DNA of 64,000 nt from an uncultured Paraprevotella sp. (GTDB lineage: Bacteria > Bacteroidota > Bacteroidia > Bacteroidales > Bacteroidaceae), in contig CAJUGV010000004.1 in assembly GCA_910586505.1 (NCBI GenBank), positions 154,137 through 218,136 of the forward strand. The letters run 5' to 3'. Numbering within the stretch: the first letter of the stretch is position 1; the number at the start of each line of letters is the position of its first letter. Below the pieces are notes generated by a model. That model was not told the DNA's origin. It did no database searches and was given only the letters and a program-made list of their open reading frames with translations. A program made the position numbers and the translations under genes. Below, piece after piece: positions 7,411 to 16,348 of the stretch.

Positions 7411-8649
7411 CTATTCGTATCTTATGGCTTCAATGGGATCCATGTTGGCAGCTTTCTTGGCCGGGTACCAACCGAAGAATATACCTATGAAAGTACAGAC
7501 ACCGAAACTCATTGCAATGCTCCACCATTGGATAAGGATGGGCATGTTTGCGGCAAAATTGATGGCGTATGCAACGCCTATTCCTAATATAACCCCTATA
7601 ATGCCGCCTGCGATGCTTAGAATAGCTGCTTCTATAAGGAACTGACTCAGAATGTCAATACCACGTGCTCCCACGGACATGCGGAGGCCTATTTCTTTAG
7701 TTCGCTCTGTGACGGATACATACATGATGTTCATGATACCAATACCTCCTACAATCAGTGAAATGCCAGCTACACTACCCAAAAGAATGGTTAGCAAATC
7801 CATGGTGGAGTTCATCATAGTCGAAATCTCTTCTTGACTTCGAATGGTAAAATCATCTGCATCAGCTTCCATGGATTCTGTTTCTTCTTTTAGTTTGTGA
7901 TTTTTGCGTAAGATTGCGGTTATTTCTTCAATGGCCATATCTGTTGCAGATTCCGTGATGGCTGAGCAGTTAATACCCTGAAGATAAGTGACAGCTAAAA
8001 TACGTTTCATTACTGTAGTGTAGGGAGCCAGCACAATATCATCCTGATCCATGCCCCATGAGTTGTAACCTTTTGACCTTAGGACGCCCGTCACACGGAA
8101 TGGTATGGAGTTAAACCTGACTACTCTTCCTATAGGGCTGCTTCCGTCTGGGAACAGATTGTTTGCTACAGTTTTTCCTAATACACATACCTTAGCTGCT
8201 GTTTTAATATCCTGTTCCGTAAAGAATTCTCCGTCTTCAATTTTGCGTTGCTGGATGGTGAGATAATCTTCATTAACTCCATATATACTGGATGGCGTGT
8301 TGTTGTTACCATAGATGAATTGCCCGCCACTGTTTACTGATGGGCTGATGGCTACCAGATATTTTGCTTCATCACGTATGTTCTCGTAATCTTCCAATTT
8401 TAAAGTTTGCATCTCATCGGCGTCTTTTCTTACGCCCCCACGCATGTCTGCTCCTGGGTGTATCATAATCATGTTTGAACCCATTTCAGAAATCTGTTTT
8501 CTGATACTGCGTTTCGAACCTTGTCCGATGGCCAGCATGGCTATCACAGAAGCTACACCTATGATGATACCGAGGGCTGTCAGGAATGACCGTAGTTTGT
8601 TGGAAGCAATGGCTTTAAGAGCAATTTTAAAGAGATTAGTCGTATTCAT
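7411..8649 (-). CDS. MacB/FtsX-type ABC transporter permease
   Basis: 412 aa with the MacB layout: one N-terminal membrane helix (ALKAIASNKLRSFLTALGIIIGVAS), a periplasmic domain of about 230 residues, and three C-terminal helices ending in FFGWYPAKKAANMDPIEAIR, the usual FtsX-like tail. Unlike E. coli MacB, the ATPase is a separate gene (next upstream). With the fusion protein and TolC homologue it would form a tripartite exporter for a peptide, lipid or drug. Confidence 0.93.
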   Translation of the reverse strand: MNTTNLFKIALKAIASNKLRSFLTALGIIIGVASVIAMLAIGQGSKRSIRKQISEMGSNMIMIHPGADMRGGVRKDADEMQTLKLEDYENIRDEAKYLVAISPSVNSGGQFIYGNNNTPSSIYGVNEDYLTIQQRKIEDGEFFTEQDIKTAAKVCVLGKTVANNLFPDGSSPIGRVVRFNSIPFRVTGVLRSKGYNSWGMDQDDIVLAPYTTVMKRILAVTYLQGINCSAITESATDMAIEEITAILRKNHKLKEETESMEADADDFTIRSQEEISTMMNSTMDLLTILLGSVAGISLIVGGIGIMNIMYVSVTERTKEIGLRMSVGARGIDILSQFLIEAAILSIAGGIIGVILGIGVAYAINFAANMPILIQWWSIAMSFGVCTFIGIFFGWYPAKKAANMDPIEAIRYE

Positions 8650-8662
8650 ACTTTCTGTTTGT

Positions 8663-9424
8663 TTAGTCTTCTAAAGGAAGAGGTAGTTGTGAAAGAGCTT
8701 CTGTTGCAGACAAGATGTTGACATTATGTTTGTCTTCGCGTATTAATCCATCCCGTAGTGTAATGTTACGACTGCTATACTGAGCTATTTCAGGATTATG
8801 TGTAACAAAAATAATAGTGCGGCCCATGGAATGAAGTTTTTGAAACAGGACTAGTATTTCGAAAGATGTTCTTGTATCCAAGTTTCCAGTTGCTTCATCA
8901 GCTAACAGAACGGCAGGATCGTTGACTAAGGCTCGTGCTATAGCTACGCGCTGCATTTGGCCTCCCGACATTTGGTTTGATTTATGGTAGAGACGATTTC
9001 CCAGTCCAACCATTTCTAGTGATCTGATAGCACGTTCTTTTCTTTCTTTTGCTGATATGGATGGATTGTACATGAGAGGAAGTTCTACGTTTTCTACAGC
9101 AGTCGTTTTGGGGAGTAAATTATAATTCTGAAATACAAATCCAATTTTTCTGTTTCTCAGTACCGCTCGCTCGCTTCGCTTCATTGTTCGTACACTTATA
9201 CCATCTAAAATATACTCTCCAGAGGTTGGTGTATCCAGACATCCCAGTTGATTGAGCAATGTAGACTTGCCGGAACCTGAAGTTCCCATGATTGTGACAA
9301 ATTCTCCTTCGCAGATTTTGAAAGATACATTTCTTAATGCATGTACGACTTCGTTGCCTACGATGAATTTTCGTTTTACATTTTGTAGTTCAATGACTAT
9401 TTTTTTAGGTAGATGATTCTCCAT
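8663..9424 (-). CDS. MacB/LolD-type ABC transporter ATPase
   Basis: 253 aa. Walker A is GTSGSGKST, the Q-loop is FVFQNYNLLP, the signature is MSGGQMQRVAIARAL, Walker B is VLLADEATGNLD, and the switch His is in FVTHNPE. The Walker B extension reads ADEATG where LolD/MacB proteins usually have ADEPTG. The protein is soluble and about 25 residues longer than a minimal LolD because of a C-terminal tail. It lies 13 nt upstream of its permease gene. Confidence 0.94.
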   Translation of the reverse strand: MENHLPKKIVIELQNVKRKFIVGNEVVHALRNVSFKICEGEFVTIMGTSGSGKSTLLNQLGCLDTPTSGEYILDGISVRTMKRSERAVLRNRKIGFVFQNYNLLPKTTAVENVELPLMYNPSISAKERKERAIRSLEMVGLGNRLYHKSNQMSGGQMQRVAIARALVNDPAVLLADEATGNLDTRTSFEILVLFQKLHSMGRTIIFVTHNPEIAQYSSRNITLRDGLIREDKHNVNILSATEALSQLPLPLED

Positions 9425-9449
9425 GATGATACCTTGTTTGGGGACATGG

Positions 9450-10616
9450 TTATTTTTTCTCTTTTCTTTTAGGATGAGGCATGAAAGGATTGCTCTCTTT
9501 TTCTTGCGACGTTTCAGGGGTATTGAGTTCTGTGATAGACAATACGACCTGCGTTCCTTCTTTGATACCTTCTAATATTTCGGTTCGTATTCCGTCTGTT
9601 GCGCCAATTTTAACATTATGAGCGGTTAAGGTATTTCCTTTGCGTGTCCATAGTTTATTTTTACCATTTGTATCTATAATCTTATATGTTTTGCTTAAAA
9701 TTTCATATGTGGGAGTGAAACGCAAAGCTTTGGATTTTACACTTAATACATTCGTTCGCTCTAAAGTGTTAACTGAGACGTTGGCCGTCAGGCCAGGTTT
9801 AAGTTTGAGATTGTTGTTTGGTGCAGAGATTACAACTTCGTAAGTGATAACATTATCGGTTTCTGTCGCTTCTTGCCTTACTTGTGTTACTTTTCCGTGA
9901 AATATATCATTGGGATAGGCGTCAACGGTAAACGATACATTTTGTCCTTCCTTTACACTGCCGATATCAGCTTCGTCAATGTCTGCAATTACGCGCATGT
10001 CGGTCAGGTCTTTGGCAATGGTAAAAAGTTTCGGAGTTTCGAAACTGGCGGCTACTGTTTGTCCTTCTTCTACCTCCTTGCTTAAAACAATTCCATCTAT
10101 GGGGGAGGTTATGGTGGCATAGCCGATATTTGTTTCTGCTTTTCTGGCGTTTTCCTTTGTACTGTTGTAAGTCTCTACAGCTTTTCTGTAATCAAGAAAT
10201 GCAATTTCATATTCATTTCTGCTTATAAGGCCTTTTTCATGTAGTGTTTTGTAGCGTTTGTAGTTGGCTGTTTGGTAGTCCAGCTCACTTTTAGCACTGG
10301 CTAGGTTGGCACGTGCACTATTTAATTCACTGGAGAGAGACGTTTTGTCTAGTTCTGCAATTATCTGTCCTTTTTTTACTATACTATTATAATCAACATA
10401 TATTTTACTAATGATACCAGATACTTGCGTACCGACTTCAACTTTGGTTACAGGTTCTATCGTACCTGTGGCGGTGACACTATTGCGAATAGTATCTAAA
10501 CGAATATCTGTAAATTCAAACTCGGTCGGTATGTTTTTCTTGGGCCATGTCTGTTTGATGATGAATGCTGAAGTTATCGCGACAGTAGCAATGATAATGA
10601 TATTCTTCTTTTTCAT
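9450..10616 (-). CDS. MacA-type membrane fusion protein (RND/HlyD family)
   Basis: 388 aa. A single N-terminal hydrophobic anchor (KNIIIIATVAITSAFII) is followed by a lipoyl-like half motif (GTQVSGIISKIYVDYNSIVKKGQ) and a long alpha-hairpin, roughly residues 100-165. Then come the second lipoyl half (ATITSPIDGIVLSKEVEEGQ), a beta-barrel domain and a C-terminal membrane-proximal domain. It bridges the inner-membrane permease and the outer-membrane channel in the periplasm. It starts 22 nt downstream of the TolC-like gene. Confidence 0.94.
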   Translation of the reverse strand: MKKKNIIIIATVAITSAFIIKQTWPKKNIPTEFEFTDIRLDTIRNSVTATGTIEPVTKVEVGTQVSGIISKIYVDYNSIVKKGQIIAELDKTSLSSELNSARANLASAKSELDYQTANYKRYKTLHEKGLISRNEYEIAFLDYRKAVETYNSTKENARKAETNIGYATITSPIDGIVLSKEVEEGQTVAASFETPKLFTIAKDLTDMRVIADIDEADIGSVKEGQNVSFTVDAYPNDIFHGKVTQVRQEATETDNVITYEVVISAPNNNLKLKPGLTANVSVNTLERTNVLSVKSKALRFTPTYEILSKTYKIIDTNGKNKLWTRKGNTLTAHNVKIGATDGIRTEILEGIKEGTQVVLSITELNTPETSQEKESNPFMPHPKRKEKK

Positions 10617-10638
10617 ATGGAATATATTGTATTATTTA

Positions 10639-11988
10639 TTAAAGGTTTATATTTTCACCTTGATAAAATTTGAGGAGTTGGATATGAAGGAGGGTATTGT
10701 ATTTGCTTTGGAGGCAGTCTTGTTGTGCATTAATTAATTCGTCTCTTCCGTTCATGAGTTCCACTATATTTTTTAGTCCGTTATTGAACTGTTCGTTTAA
10801 TAATTCATAACTGATTTGTGCACTTTTAAGTTTGGCGCGTGCTGCTACGTATTTTTGTTGATTGTTGTGTGCATTGAGCCAATATTCTTCAATGGTGCTG
10901 TATAGTTCTTTTTTCTGTGCCTGTAGTTGCAATTCGCTCTTCATCTTATTTAATCTGGCTTTTCTTACATTAGTTTTATTTCTTTTGTTGTCAAAGATGG
11001 GAATAGAAAAAGTTACACCAGCAGAGGCATTCAAATTTCTGTGCATTTGTTCTTTTGTTTGCTCATTGCTTCCGGAATAATGACTGTCGCCAATACCTGC
11101 ATTCAATGAAATTGATGGGAAGTAACCGGCTTTTGCTATATCAATTTCTAAATCGGCAGCATCAATGCTTATTTTGCTACTTTGGATCTCCGGGCGATGC
11201 TTCAAAGCTGTTTGGTATACTTCGTTAACTGTAGGAATAAGCAGCATAGATGTATCGTTTGTTTGGCTGATGTCCGCAATGTCGAAGTCCTCATATTCCG
11301 TTATCTTTAGTAAATCCTTGAGTTGTCGTTTGTAATTGTCTATTTGGGTTTGTGTCGCGACGCAGTCGTATTGAGATGAAGCATTTTGTGATTCAAGTTG
11401 AGCTAACTCAGCTTTAGAGAAAAGTCCTTCATTATACATTTCTAGTCCACGTAAAGACTGTTTCTGTGCAGTTTTTTGTATCGCTTTATTTGCGACTAGT
11501 ATATCCTTTGAATATAGGATCTGTATATATAATTGTGTGATTTGTTCTTGGATACTGTTGGCCGTAGTTCGGGTAATCAGTGTGGATATCTGATTTTGTA
11601 GTTTCTGTGCTTTGATATTCTTCCTGTTAACTCCTCCATCCCATACTGTCCATGAAGCATTAAGCCCATAGTTTCCATTTTCTGTTAATTTATTGTACGA
11701 TTTGTTAGCTATTCCATTAGTAACTATGCTGGTTTCCGTTTTTTGTAGTGGGCGGTAATCAATAGTTTGTGTTGTACTAAAAGATAGGGATGGGAGCAGA
11801 TTGGCTTTCTTTTGGGAAAGGTCTGTAATTCCTTCTTCTTCAGTTATTTTGTTTTGCCTTAGCTGAATGTTATGTACTATAGCATAGTCAATGCACTTTT
11901 GTAAAGTCCATTTTTCTATTTCTTGTCCTGAGATGGATAATGTATGAAATAGACAGATAACATACATTAAATAATTTTTATAATTCAT
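10639..11988 (-). CDS. TolC-family outer-membrane efflux protein
   Basis: 449 aa with a signal peptide (MNYKNYLMYVICLFHTLSISG, then QE). Two OEP repeats follow, each beginning with a TLQKCIDYAI-like helix and containing long coiled-coil helices rich in Gln, Asn and Lys. It would form the trimeric outer-membrane exit duct. It is the first gene of the exporter operon, directly behind the promoter box at 12012-12019. Confidence 0.93.
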   Translation of the reverse strand: MNYKNYLMYVICLFHTLSISGQEIEKWTLQKCIDYAIVHNIQLRQNKITEEEGITDLSQKKANLLPSLSFSTTQTIDYRPLQKTETSIVTNGIANKSYNKLTENGNYGLNASWTVWDGGVNRKNIKAQKLQNQISTLITRTTANSIQEQITQLYIQILYSKDILVANKAIQKTAQKQSLRGLEMYNEGLFSKAELAQLESQNASSQYDCVATQTQIDNYKRQLKDLLKITEYEDFDIADISQTNDTSMLLIPTVNEVYQTALKHRPEIQSSKISIDAADLEIDIAKAGYFPSISLNAGIGDSHYSGSNEQTKEQMHRNLNASAGVTFSIPIFDNKRNKTNVRKARLNKMKSELQLQAQKKELYSTIEEYWLNAHNNQQKYVAARAKLKSAQISYELLNEQFNNGLKNIVELMNGRDELINAQQDCLQSKYNTLLHIQLLKFYQGENINL

Positions 11989-12011
11989 GAATGTATTTTT
12001 TATTTGAGTAG

Positions 12012-12019
12012 CAAAATTA
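12012..12019 (-). promoter_or_regulatory. -7 box TAATTTTG for the efflux operon
   Basis: Exact TAnnTTTG match on the minus strand, 23 nt upstream of the TolC-like ATG. It is divergent from the ribE box 86 bp away. The intervening DNA is where a LytTR binding site would be expected. Confidence 0.6.
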
Positions 12020-12104
12020 CGAATAATATGAAAGAGCTGAAAATGAATTAGACTTTGCTGGCTTTTTTTTCGACAGAATTACTGAATATCTCTACTAAAA
12101 AGAT

Positions 12105-12112
12105 TATATTTG
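12105..12112 (+). promoter_or_regulatory. -7 box TATATTTG for ribE
   Basis: Exact TAnnTTTG match. It ends 34 nt before the ATG at 12147 and only 1 nt before the upstream in-frame ATG at 12114, so it favours the later start. Confidence 0.6.
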
Positions 12113-12146
12113 AATGCTAATAGAAAATTATAAAATTAATAAGATT

Positions 12147-12755
12147 ATGTTCTCTGGTATTGTGGAAGAATGTGCCCGTGTGGTGGGTATTATAAAAGAG
12201 CAAGAGAATGTGCATTTTACGTTGCAATGTTCTTTTGTCGATGAGTTAAAGATAGATCAAAGTGTGGCTCATAACGGAGTTTGTTTGACAGTTGTTTGTA
12301 TTCAAGACGGTTGCTATACTGTAACTGCAATGAAGGAAACATTGGAACGATCAAATTTAGCTTTTTTGAGAGTTGGTGATGAAGTGAATATAGAGCGTTC
12401 AATGTTAATGAATGGACGTTTGGATGGCCATATTGTGCAGGGGCATGTGGATTGTACGGCTCAATGTGTATCTGTAGAGGATGCTGAGGGAAGTTATATT
12501 TATACGTTCCGACATGAGTTTGACGAAGCTATGGTTAGAAGAGGATATTTTTGTGTAGACAAAGGGTCGGTAACGGTCAATGGGGTAAGCCTAACTGTTT
12601 GTAATCCGACAAAAGATACTTTTCAGGTTTGTATTATTCCTTATACTTATGAACATACAAATTTTCGTGTTTTAGAATCCGGCTCCTTGGTGAATTTGGA
12701 GTTTGATATTATAGGTAAATATCTTTGCCGTATGACAAATCTGGTTTCCGGATAA
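12147..12755 (+). CDS. ribE: Riboflavin synthase alpha subunit
   Basis: The product (202 aa, MFSGIVEECARVVGI) has two lumazine-binding repeats. The first spans residues 1-95 and the second starts near residue 96, with HIVQGHVDCTA, SVTVNGVSLTVC and the trailing FDIIGKYL. It dismutates two 6,7-dimethyl-8-ribityllumazine molecules to riboflavin. I start at 12147 because family members begin with MFSGIVE; the 11-residue extension from 12114 sits on the promoter. I see no FMN riboswitch upstream; the leader is only about 30 nt. Confidence 0.94.
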   Translation: MFSGIVEECARVVGIIKEQENVHFTLQCSFVDELKIDQSVAHNGVCLTVVCIQDGCYTVTAMKETLERSNLAFLRVGDEVNIERSMLMNGRLDGHIVQGHVDCTAQCVSVEDAEGSYIYTFRHEFDEAMVRRGYFCVDKGSVTVNGVSLTVCNPTKDTFQVCIIPYTYEHTNFRVLESGSLVNLEFDIIGKYLCRMTNLVSG

Positions 12756-12780
12756 ATTATGTCCTTATAAAAGTATTGTG

Positions 12781-12820
12781 AAGCCCGTCTTGCATCATAT
12801 ATCTTTGAGCAGGACGGGTT
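12781..12820 (+). terminator. Hairpin terminator for ribE
   Basis: Stem AAGCCCGTCTTGC / GCAGGACGGGTT followed by a T-rich tail (CTTCATT). It overlaps the last codons of the convergent BrkB gene. Confidence 0.6.
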
Positions 12821-14108
12821 CTTCATTGCAAATATATCGTGCACGTATCGTGAGTAGGGACTCCCATTCTTTATTATTTCGGTTGATGGCAGCAGGGGGG
12901 ATTTTTTCACCATAATTGTCAATACGTTCTAATAGTAAATTGATTGTAAGATGATTGATATCTTCCGCCGGAGTGAAACGTAGTGTCGAATCCTGGTCTG
13001 CAGCTTCAAAAATCAGCAGATGCATGTCCTTAAGTTCTCGGGTTAGTCGGCTGATTACTCCGGAAGGGAGATTAGTTTCTACCGAAAGTCCTTTGATGGT
13101 ATACGCATCCATACCCTTTTTAAATCTCTTGCATATTTTTGACATGATCAGAATAAGAAGAATATCATGGTAATTACGGCTAATTTTATGTATATCCTTA
13201 ATATAATAATAGCTTTTCAGGTTTTGATTAGCGTATGAAAGTTGTGCTCCGAACAGACATATGATCCATGAGAAGTTAATCCAAAGCATAAACATGGGTA
13301 AGGCTGCAAACGAACCGTAAATGGCGTTATAGCTGGATACCCAAATTTGAGAATGTATATAAAAGTATTGAAGGATTTGAAATGCGGTGCCCGCAATGAA
13401 TCCAGGGAGTACGGCATGACGAAAGTTTACTTCCGTGTTGGGCATAAACATGTAAAGGCCAGTGAAGAGCAGACCACTTAAAGCATAAGGAGACAGATTG
13501 ATAAGTAGTTTTAAAGTCGTGCTGAGTACCATGAAATTAGGATAGTCTTCTGCTATTGTTGCTAAAAAGATGGAGAGACCACTGCTGACAATGATAAGTA
13601 TTGGAAGTAAGAGGAATACGCTGATATAGTCTGTTATTTGGCGATAAATAGATCTTTGTTCCTTTACATTCCAAATGCTATTTAATGCCGTTTCAATATT
13701 GCCTGTCAATTGTATGACCGTATAAAGCAGTAAAAGGAGCCCGAAACCTATAAAAATGCCGCCACGTGTATGCTCAAGGTATGAATTAATGAAACTGAGT
13801 ACAGTATTTGCAAATTCAGGACTGACGCTCACGTTGCTTTTGATTTTATCTTCTATGATAGCGCCATAGCCCAATCCGCGTCCAATGGCGAAAATGATGG
13901 CCAGGATAGGTACCGTTGCCAACAGACTGGAGTAGGTTAATGCAGAGGCATGGCTGTTTAATTTTTTAGAAAAGAAGCATTCTGCCGTGAGTATAATTTT
14001 ACGAAAGGCATTGAGACCATATTTCTTGATAGGTGAAAGATCTTCTTCATTGATGAACCATATTTTGTGGGTAAAGAAGTATTTTATCTGGCGAATATTG
14101 AACTGCAT
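12795..14108 (-). CDS. YihY/BrkB-family membrane protein with cytoplasmic C-terminal domain
   Basis: 437 aa. Residues about 30-300 form the six-helix YihY/BrkB domain, with typical segments SHASALTYSSLLATVPILA, IFIGFGLLLLLYTVIQL, FRHAVLPGFIAGTAFQ and FAALPMFMLWINFSW. A hydrophilic domain of about 130 residues follows (DAYTIKGLSVETNLPSGVI onward) and looks like a winged helix. The family was once called ribonuclease BN in error; its real role is unclear. It ends convergently with ribE and is preceded on the same strand by rnpB. Confidence 0.9.
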   Translation of the reverse strand: MQFNIRQIKYFFTHKIWFINEEDLSPIKKYGLNAFRKIILTAECFFSKKLNSHASALTYSSLLATVPILAIIFAIGRGLGYGAIIEDKIKSNVSVSPEFANTVLSFINSYLEHTRGGIFIGFGLLLLLYTVIQLTGNIETALNSIWNVKEQRSIYRQITDYISVFLLLPILIIVSSGLSIFLATIAEDYPNFMVLSTTLKLLINLSPYALSGLLFTGLYMFMPNTEVNFRHAVLPGFIAGTAFQILQYFYIHSQIWVSSYNAIYGSFAALPMFMLWINFSWIICLFGAQLSYANQNLKSYYYIKDIHKISRNYHDILLILIMSKICKRFKKGMDAYTIKGLSVETNLPSGVISRLTRELKDMHLLIFEAADQDSTLRFTPAEDINHLTINLLLERIDNYGEKIPPAAINRNNKEWESLLTIRARYICNEEPVLLKDI

Positions 14109-14147
14109 AGGTTGTTCGTATATTAAGGTGAATAATTAAAATGGAAA

Positions 14148-14510
14148 AAGCAGTGAGTCTGTAAGCCGGGTTCTGTCTTTCGCAGTAAGCGAAGTGCCTG
14201 CCATTTATCCAGACCTTACGTCACCGTAAGGTTCTATCGTTCTACCCTCCGGCTTGAGCGGGCAACTCTCAATTGTAGCGCCGGTATACGCGAACTTTCA
14301 ACTTCCAGAATGCACAGCCCGAATGTCACCATTCGGCTGGTAGGCTCTTACCCCACCTTCTCATCCTTGCCTTTTCTGCAAAAGGCGGTTCTTTTCTTCT
14401 GCATGATCTAGCTCTCACGAACTACTTCCCGTTAAGAAGTGGAATGCCCTGTGTTGCCCGGACTTTCCTCCCCCGGATAATACCGGCAGCGGCAAGCCGA
14501 CCCACTGCTT
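14148..14510 (-). ncRNA. rnpB: RNase P RNA (bacterial class A)
   Basis: On the minus strand the RNA starts AAGCAGTGGGTCGGC and has the conserved block GGGGAGGAAAGTCCGGGC near the 5' end. It contains GAGAGCTAGATC-like sequence and ends with AGAACCCGGCTTACAG, then the P1 partner CACTGCTT. The 5' AAGCAGTG and 3' CACTGCTT pair perfectly as helix P1, which fixes both ends within a few bases. It is the catalytic RNA for tRNA 5' maturation. A TATTTTTG box lies 9 nt before the 5' end. Confidence 0.95.
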
Positions 14511-14519
14511 TTACTATTG

Positions 14520-14527
14520 CAAAAATA
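14520..14527 (-). promoter_or_regulatory. -7 box TATTTTTG for rnpB
   Basis: Exact TAnnTTTG match ending 9 nt before the P1-defined RNA 5' end. It is a useful ruler for the distance from box to transcription start in this genome. Confidence 0.7.
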
Positions 14528-14673
14528 GTTTTTTTTTTTGAGCTGACAAAATAGCAGGTAAATGAATGTAAAAAAGTAGATGTCCGATTTTAATCGCTGT
14601 TAATGGAGGATACCTCTCTGTTAAAAGAAAGCAAAAAGGGATAGGGAAGAGTACGATACAATCACTTTGGTGT

Positions 14674-14681
14674 TACTTTTG
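14674..14681 (+). promoter_or_regulatory. -7 box TACTTTTG for the HtrA gene
   Basis: Exact TAnnTTTG match 41 nt upstream of the preferred ATG at 14723. Confidence 0.55.
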
Positions 14682-14722
14682 TGTGAGTTTGTTACGGAAA
14701 ATAAATGCTAAAATTCAACAAT

Positions 14723-16183
14723 ATGAAAACAGAAAAAATGAAAATGGCAATGAGAAATGTATTAGGAACAGCGGCTCTCTGTATGGGATGCTTTTGTGCG
14801 ATGGGATGTATAGAATCACCGGTCCAGGCACAACCTTCGTCTGCGCCGGTTGGATTGGTGGATCTGACTCAGGCTGCTTCGACATCTGTAAATGCAGTCG
14901 TATATATAAAAGTGACCACGAACAGCAAGACAAAGACTGTGGATGTGCAGGATCCGTTCTCTGATTTCTTTGGAGATTTCTTCGGGTTCGGAGGCGGAGG
15001 CACCCAACGGCGCCAAATACAGACTCCTAAACGTGAAGGGTCTGGGTCTGGTGTGATTATTTCTTCAGATGGATATATTGTAACGAACAATCATGTAGTG
15101 AGTGAAGCTGATGAGTTGTTGGTCAAATTAAATGATAACAGAGAATTTAAAGGACGTATTATAGGTACGGACGAACAGACGGATTTGGCTCTTGTTAAGA
15201 TTGAAGGAAAGGATTTTCCGACTTTACCCATCGGCAATTCCGATGAATTGAAATTAGGAGAATGGGTATTGGCTGTAGGTAATCCGTTTAATTTGACTTC
15301 TACTGTTACAGCCGGAATTGTCAGTGCTAAGGCACGCTCTATGGGAGCAAATTCGATCGAAAGCTTTATTCAGACGGATGCCGCTATTAATCGTGGAAAT
15401 TCAGGAGGGGCATTAGTTAATGCACGTGGTGAATTGGTGGGGATCAATGCCATGATTTATTCGCAGACGGGTTCTTATTCAGGTTATGGTTTTGCTATAC
15501 CTACTACTATTATGAATAAAGTGGTGGCAGATCTGAAAGAATTTAGTATAGTGCAGCGTGCGCAATTAGGTGTAGGCGGAAGCGATGTGTCGTTATATAT
15601 AGATAGTGAGAAGAGTAAGGGTAATGAAGTCGATTTGGGCACATTGAATGGTGTCTATGTTGGTAGTGTGGCAGATAACAGTGCGGCAGCTGAAGCTGGA
15701 TTGCGCAAAGGAGATGTGATAATTGCCGTGAATGGAAAGGATGTCAAAAAGATGGCTGAACTTCAGGAGGTGATTAACACGATGCGTCCGGGTGACAAGG
15801 CGAAGGTTACCTATATGCGTAATAAAAAGAAAGAGACGGTTTCGGTTGTATTACGTAATTCGCAAGGAACAACCAAGGTGATGGAGCAGATGGACATGGA
15901 TCAGTTCGGCGCCGCTTTGAAACCGATGGATGAGGAAGCGAAGAGACAATTAAATTTGCCTTATGGACTGGAAGTTGTAGCAGTTAAGAAGGGAAAAATG
16001 GCTGATTCGGGAGTGACAAAAGGATTGATTATTCTGCAAGTGAATGACAGACCGATGCGTACGCTTGATGATTTTGAAGAAGCGGTGAAAGAGGCCAATC
16101 GTTCTGCCGAACGTGCCTTGTGGATCCGTGCCATAACACAGAGTGGAATGAAGAGAAGTTTTGTAATTGAACTGGGGGATTGA
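14723..16183 (+). CDS. HtrA/Deg-family periplasmic serine protease
   Basis: 486 aa from ATG 14723 (MKTEKMKMAMRNVLG); an in-frame ATG at 14705 would add six residues. A signal sequence covers about residues 1-36. The trypsin-like domain shows all three catalytic residues: His in IVTNNHVV, Asp in QTDLALVKI and Ser in NRGNSGGALVN. Two PDZ domains follow (from GVYVGSVADNSAAAEAG and from GLEVVAVKKGKMADSG). It degrades or refolds damaged envelope proteins. A flexible Gly/Phe-rich LA-type loop (DFFGFGGGG) precedes the protease core, as in DegP. It is called Do/DegQ-like; which paralogue it matches cannot be settled. Confidence 0.93.
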   Translation: MKTEKMKMAMRNVLGTAALCMGCFCAMGCIESPVQAQPSSAPVGLVDLTQAASTSVNAVVYIKVTTNSKTKTVDVQDPFSDFFGDFFGFGGGGTQRRQIQTPKREGSGSGVIISSDGYIVTNNHVVSEADELLVKLNDNREFKGRIIGTDEQTDLALVKIEGKDFPTLPIGNSDELKLGEWVLAVGNPFNLTSTVTAGIVSAKARSMGANSIESFIQTDAAINRGNSGGALVNARGELVGINAMIYSQTGSYSGYGFAIPTTIMNKVVADLKEFSIVQRAQLGVGGSDVSLYIDSEKSKGNEVDLGTLNGVYVGSVADNSAAAEAGLRKGDVIIAVNGKDVKKMAELQEVINTMRPGDKAKVTYMRNKKKETVSVVLRNSQGTTKVMEQMDMDQFGAALKPMDEEAKRQLNLPYGLEVVAVKKGKMADSGVTKGLIILQVNDRPMRTLDDFEEAVKEANRSAERALWIRAITQSGMKRSFVIELGD

Positions 16184-16218
16184 TATATAAGCATTCCTTA
16201 TTAAATAGATAGATATAA

Positions 16219-16254
16219 TTATCCTCCGAATCGTAATTCGGGGGATAATTTGTG
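16219..16254 (+). terminator. Terminator of the HtrA gene
   Basis: Stem TTATCCTCCGAAT/ATTCGGGGGATAA with a 4-nt loop, followed by TTTGTGT. Confidence 0.7.
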
Positions 16255-16317
16255 TATAAACCGTATGAATCAAGAATATTTATATGATTCTTTACAGTAT
16301 AATCCGAAAAAATGAAG

Positions 16318-16325
16318 TAATTTTG
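16318..16325 (+). promoter_or_regulatory. -7 box TAATTTTG for rpoD
   Basis: Exact TAnnTTTG match ending 23 nt before the ATG. The sigma factor gene thus carries the promoter type its product is expected to read. Confidence 0.65.
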
Positions 16326-16348
16326 CACGATTAATATGTACTAGGAGA

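Noticed and set aside
12020..12146. Possible FMN riboswitch before ribE
   Set aside because: Only about 30 nt of leader lies after the promoter box and no conserved RFN core was seen.
14683..14964. 93-codon plus-strand ORF overlapping the HtrA start
   Set aside because: A different frame of the HtrA signal and linker region, with no coding character.
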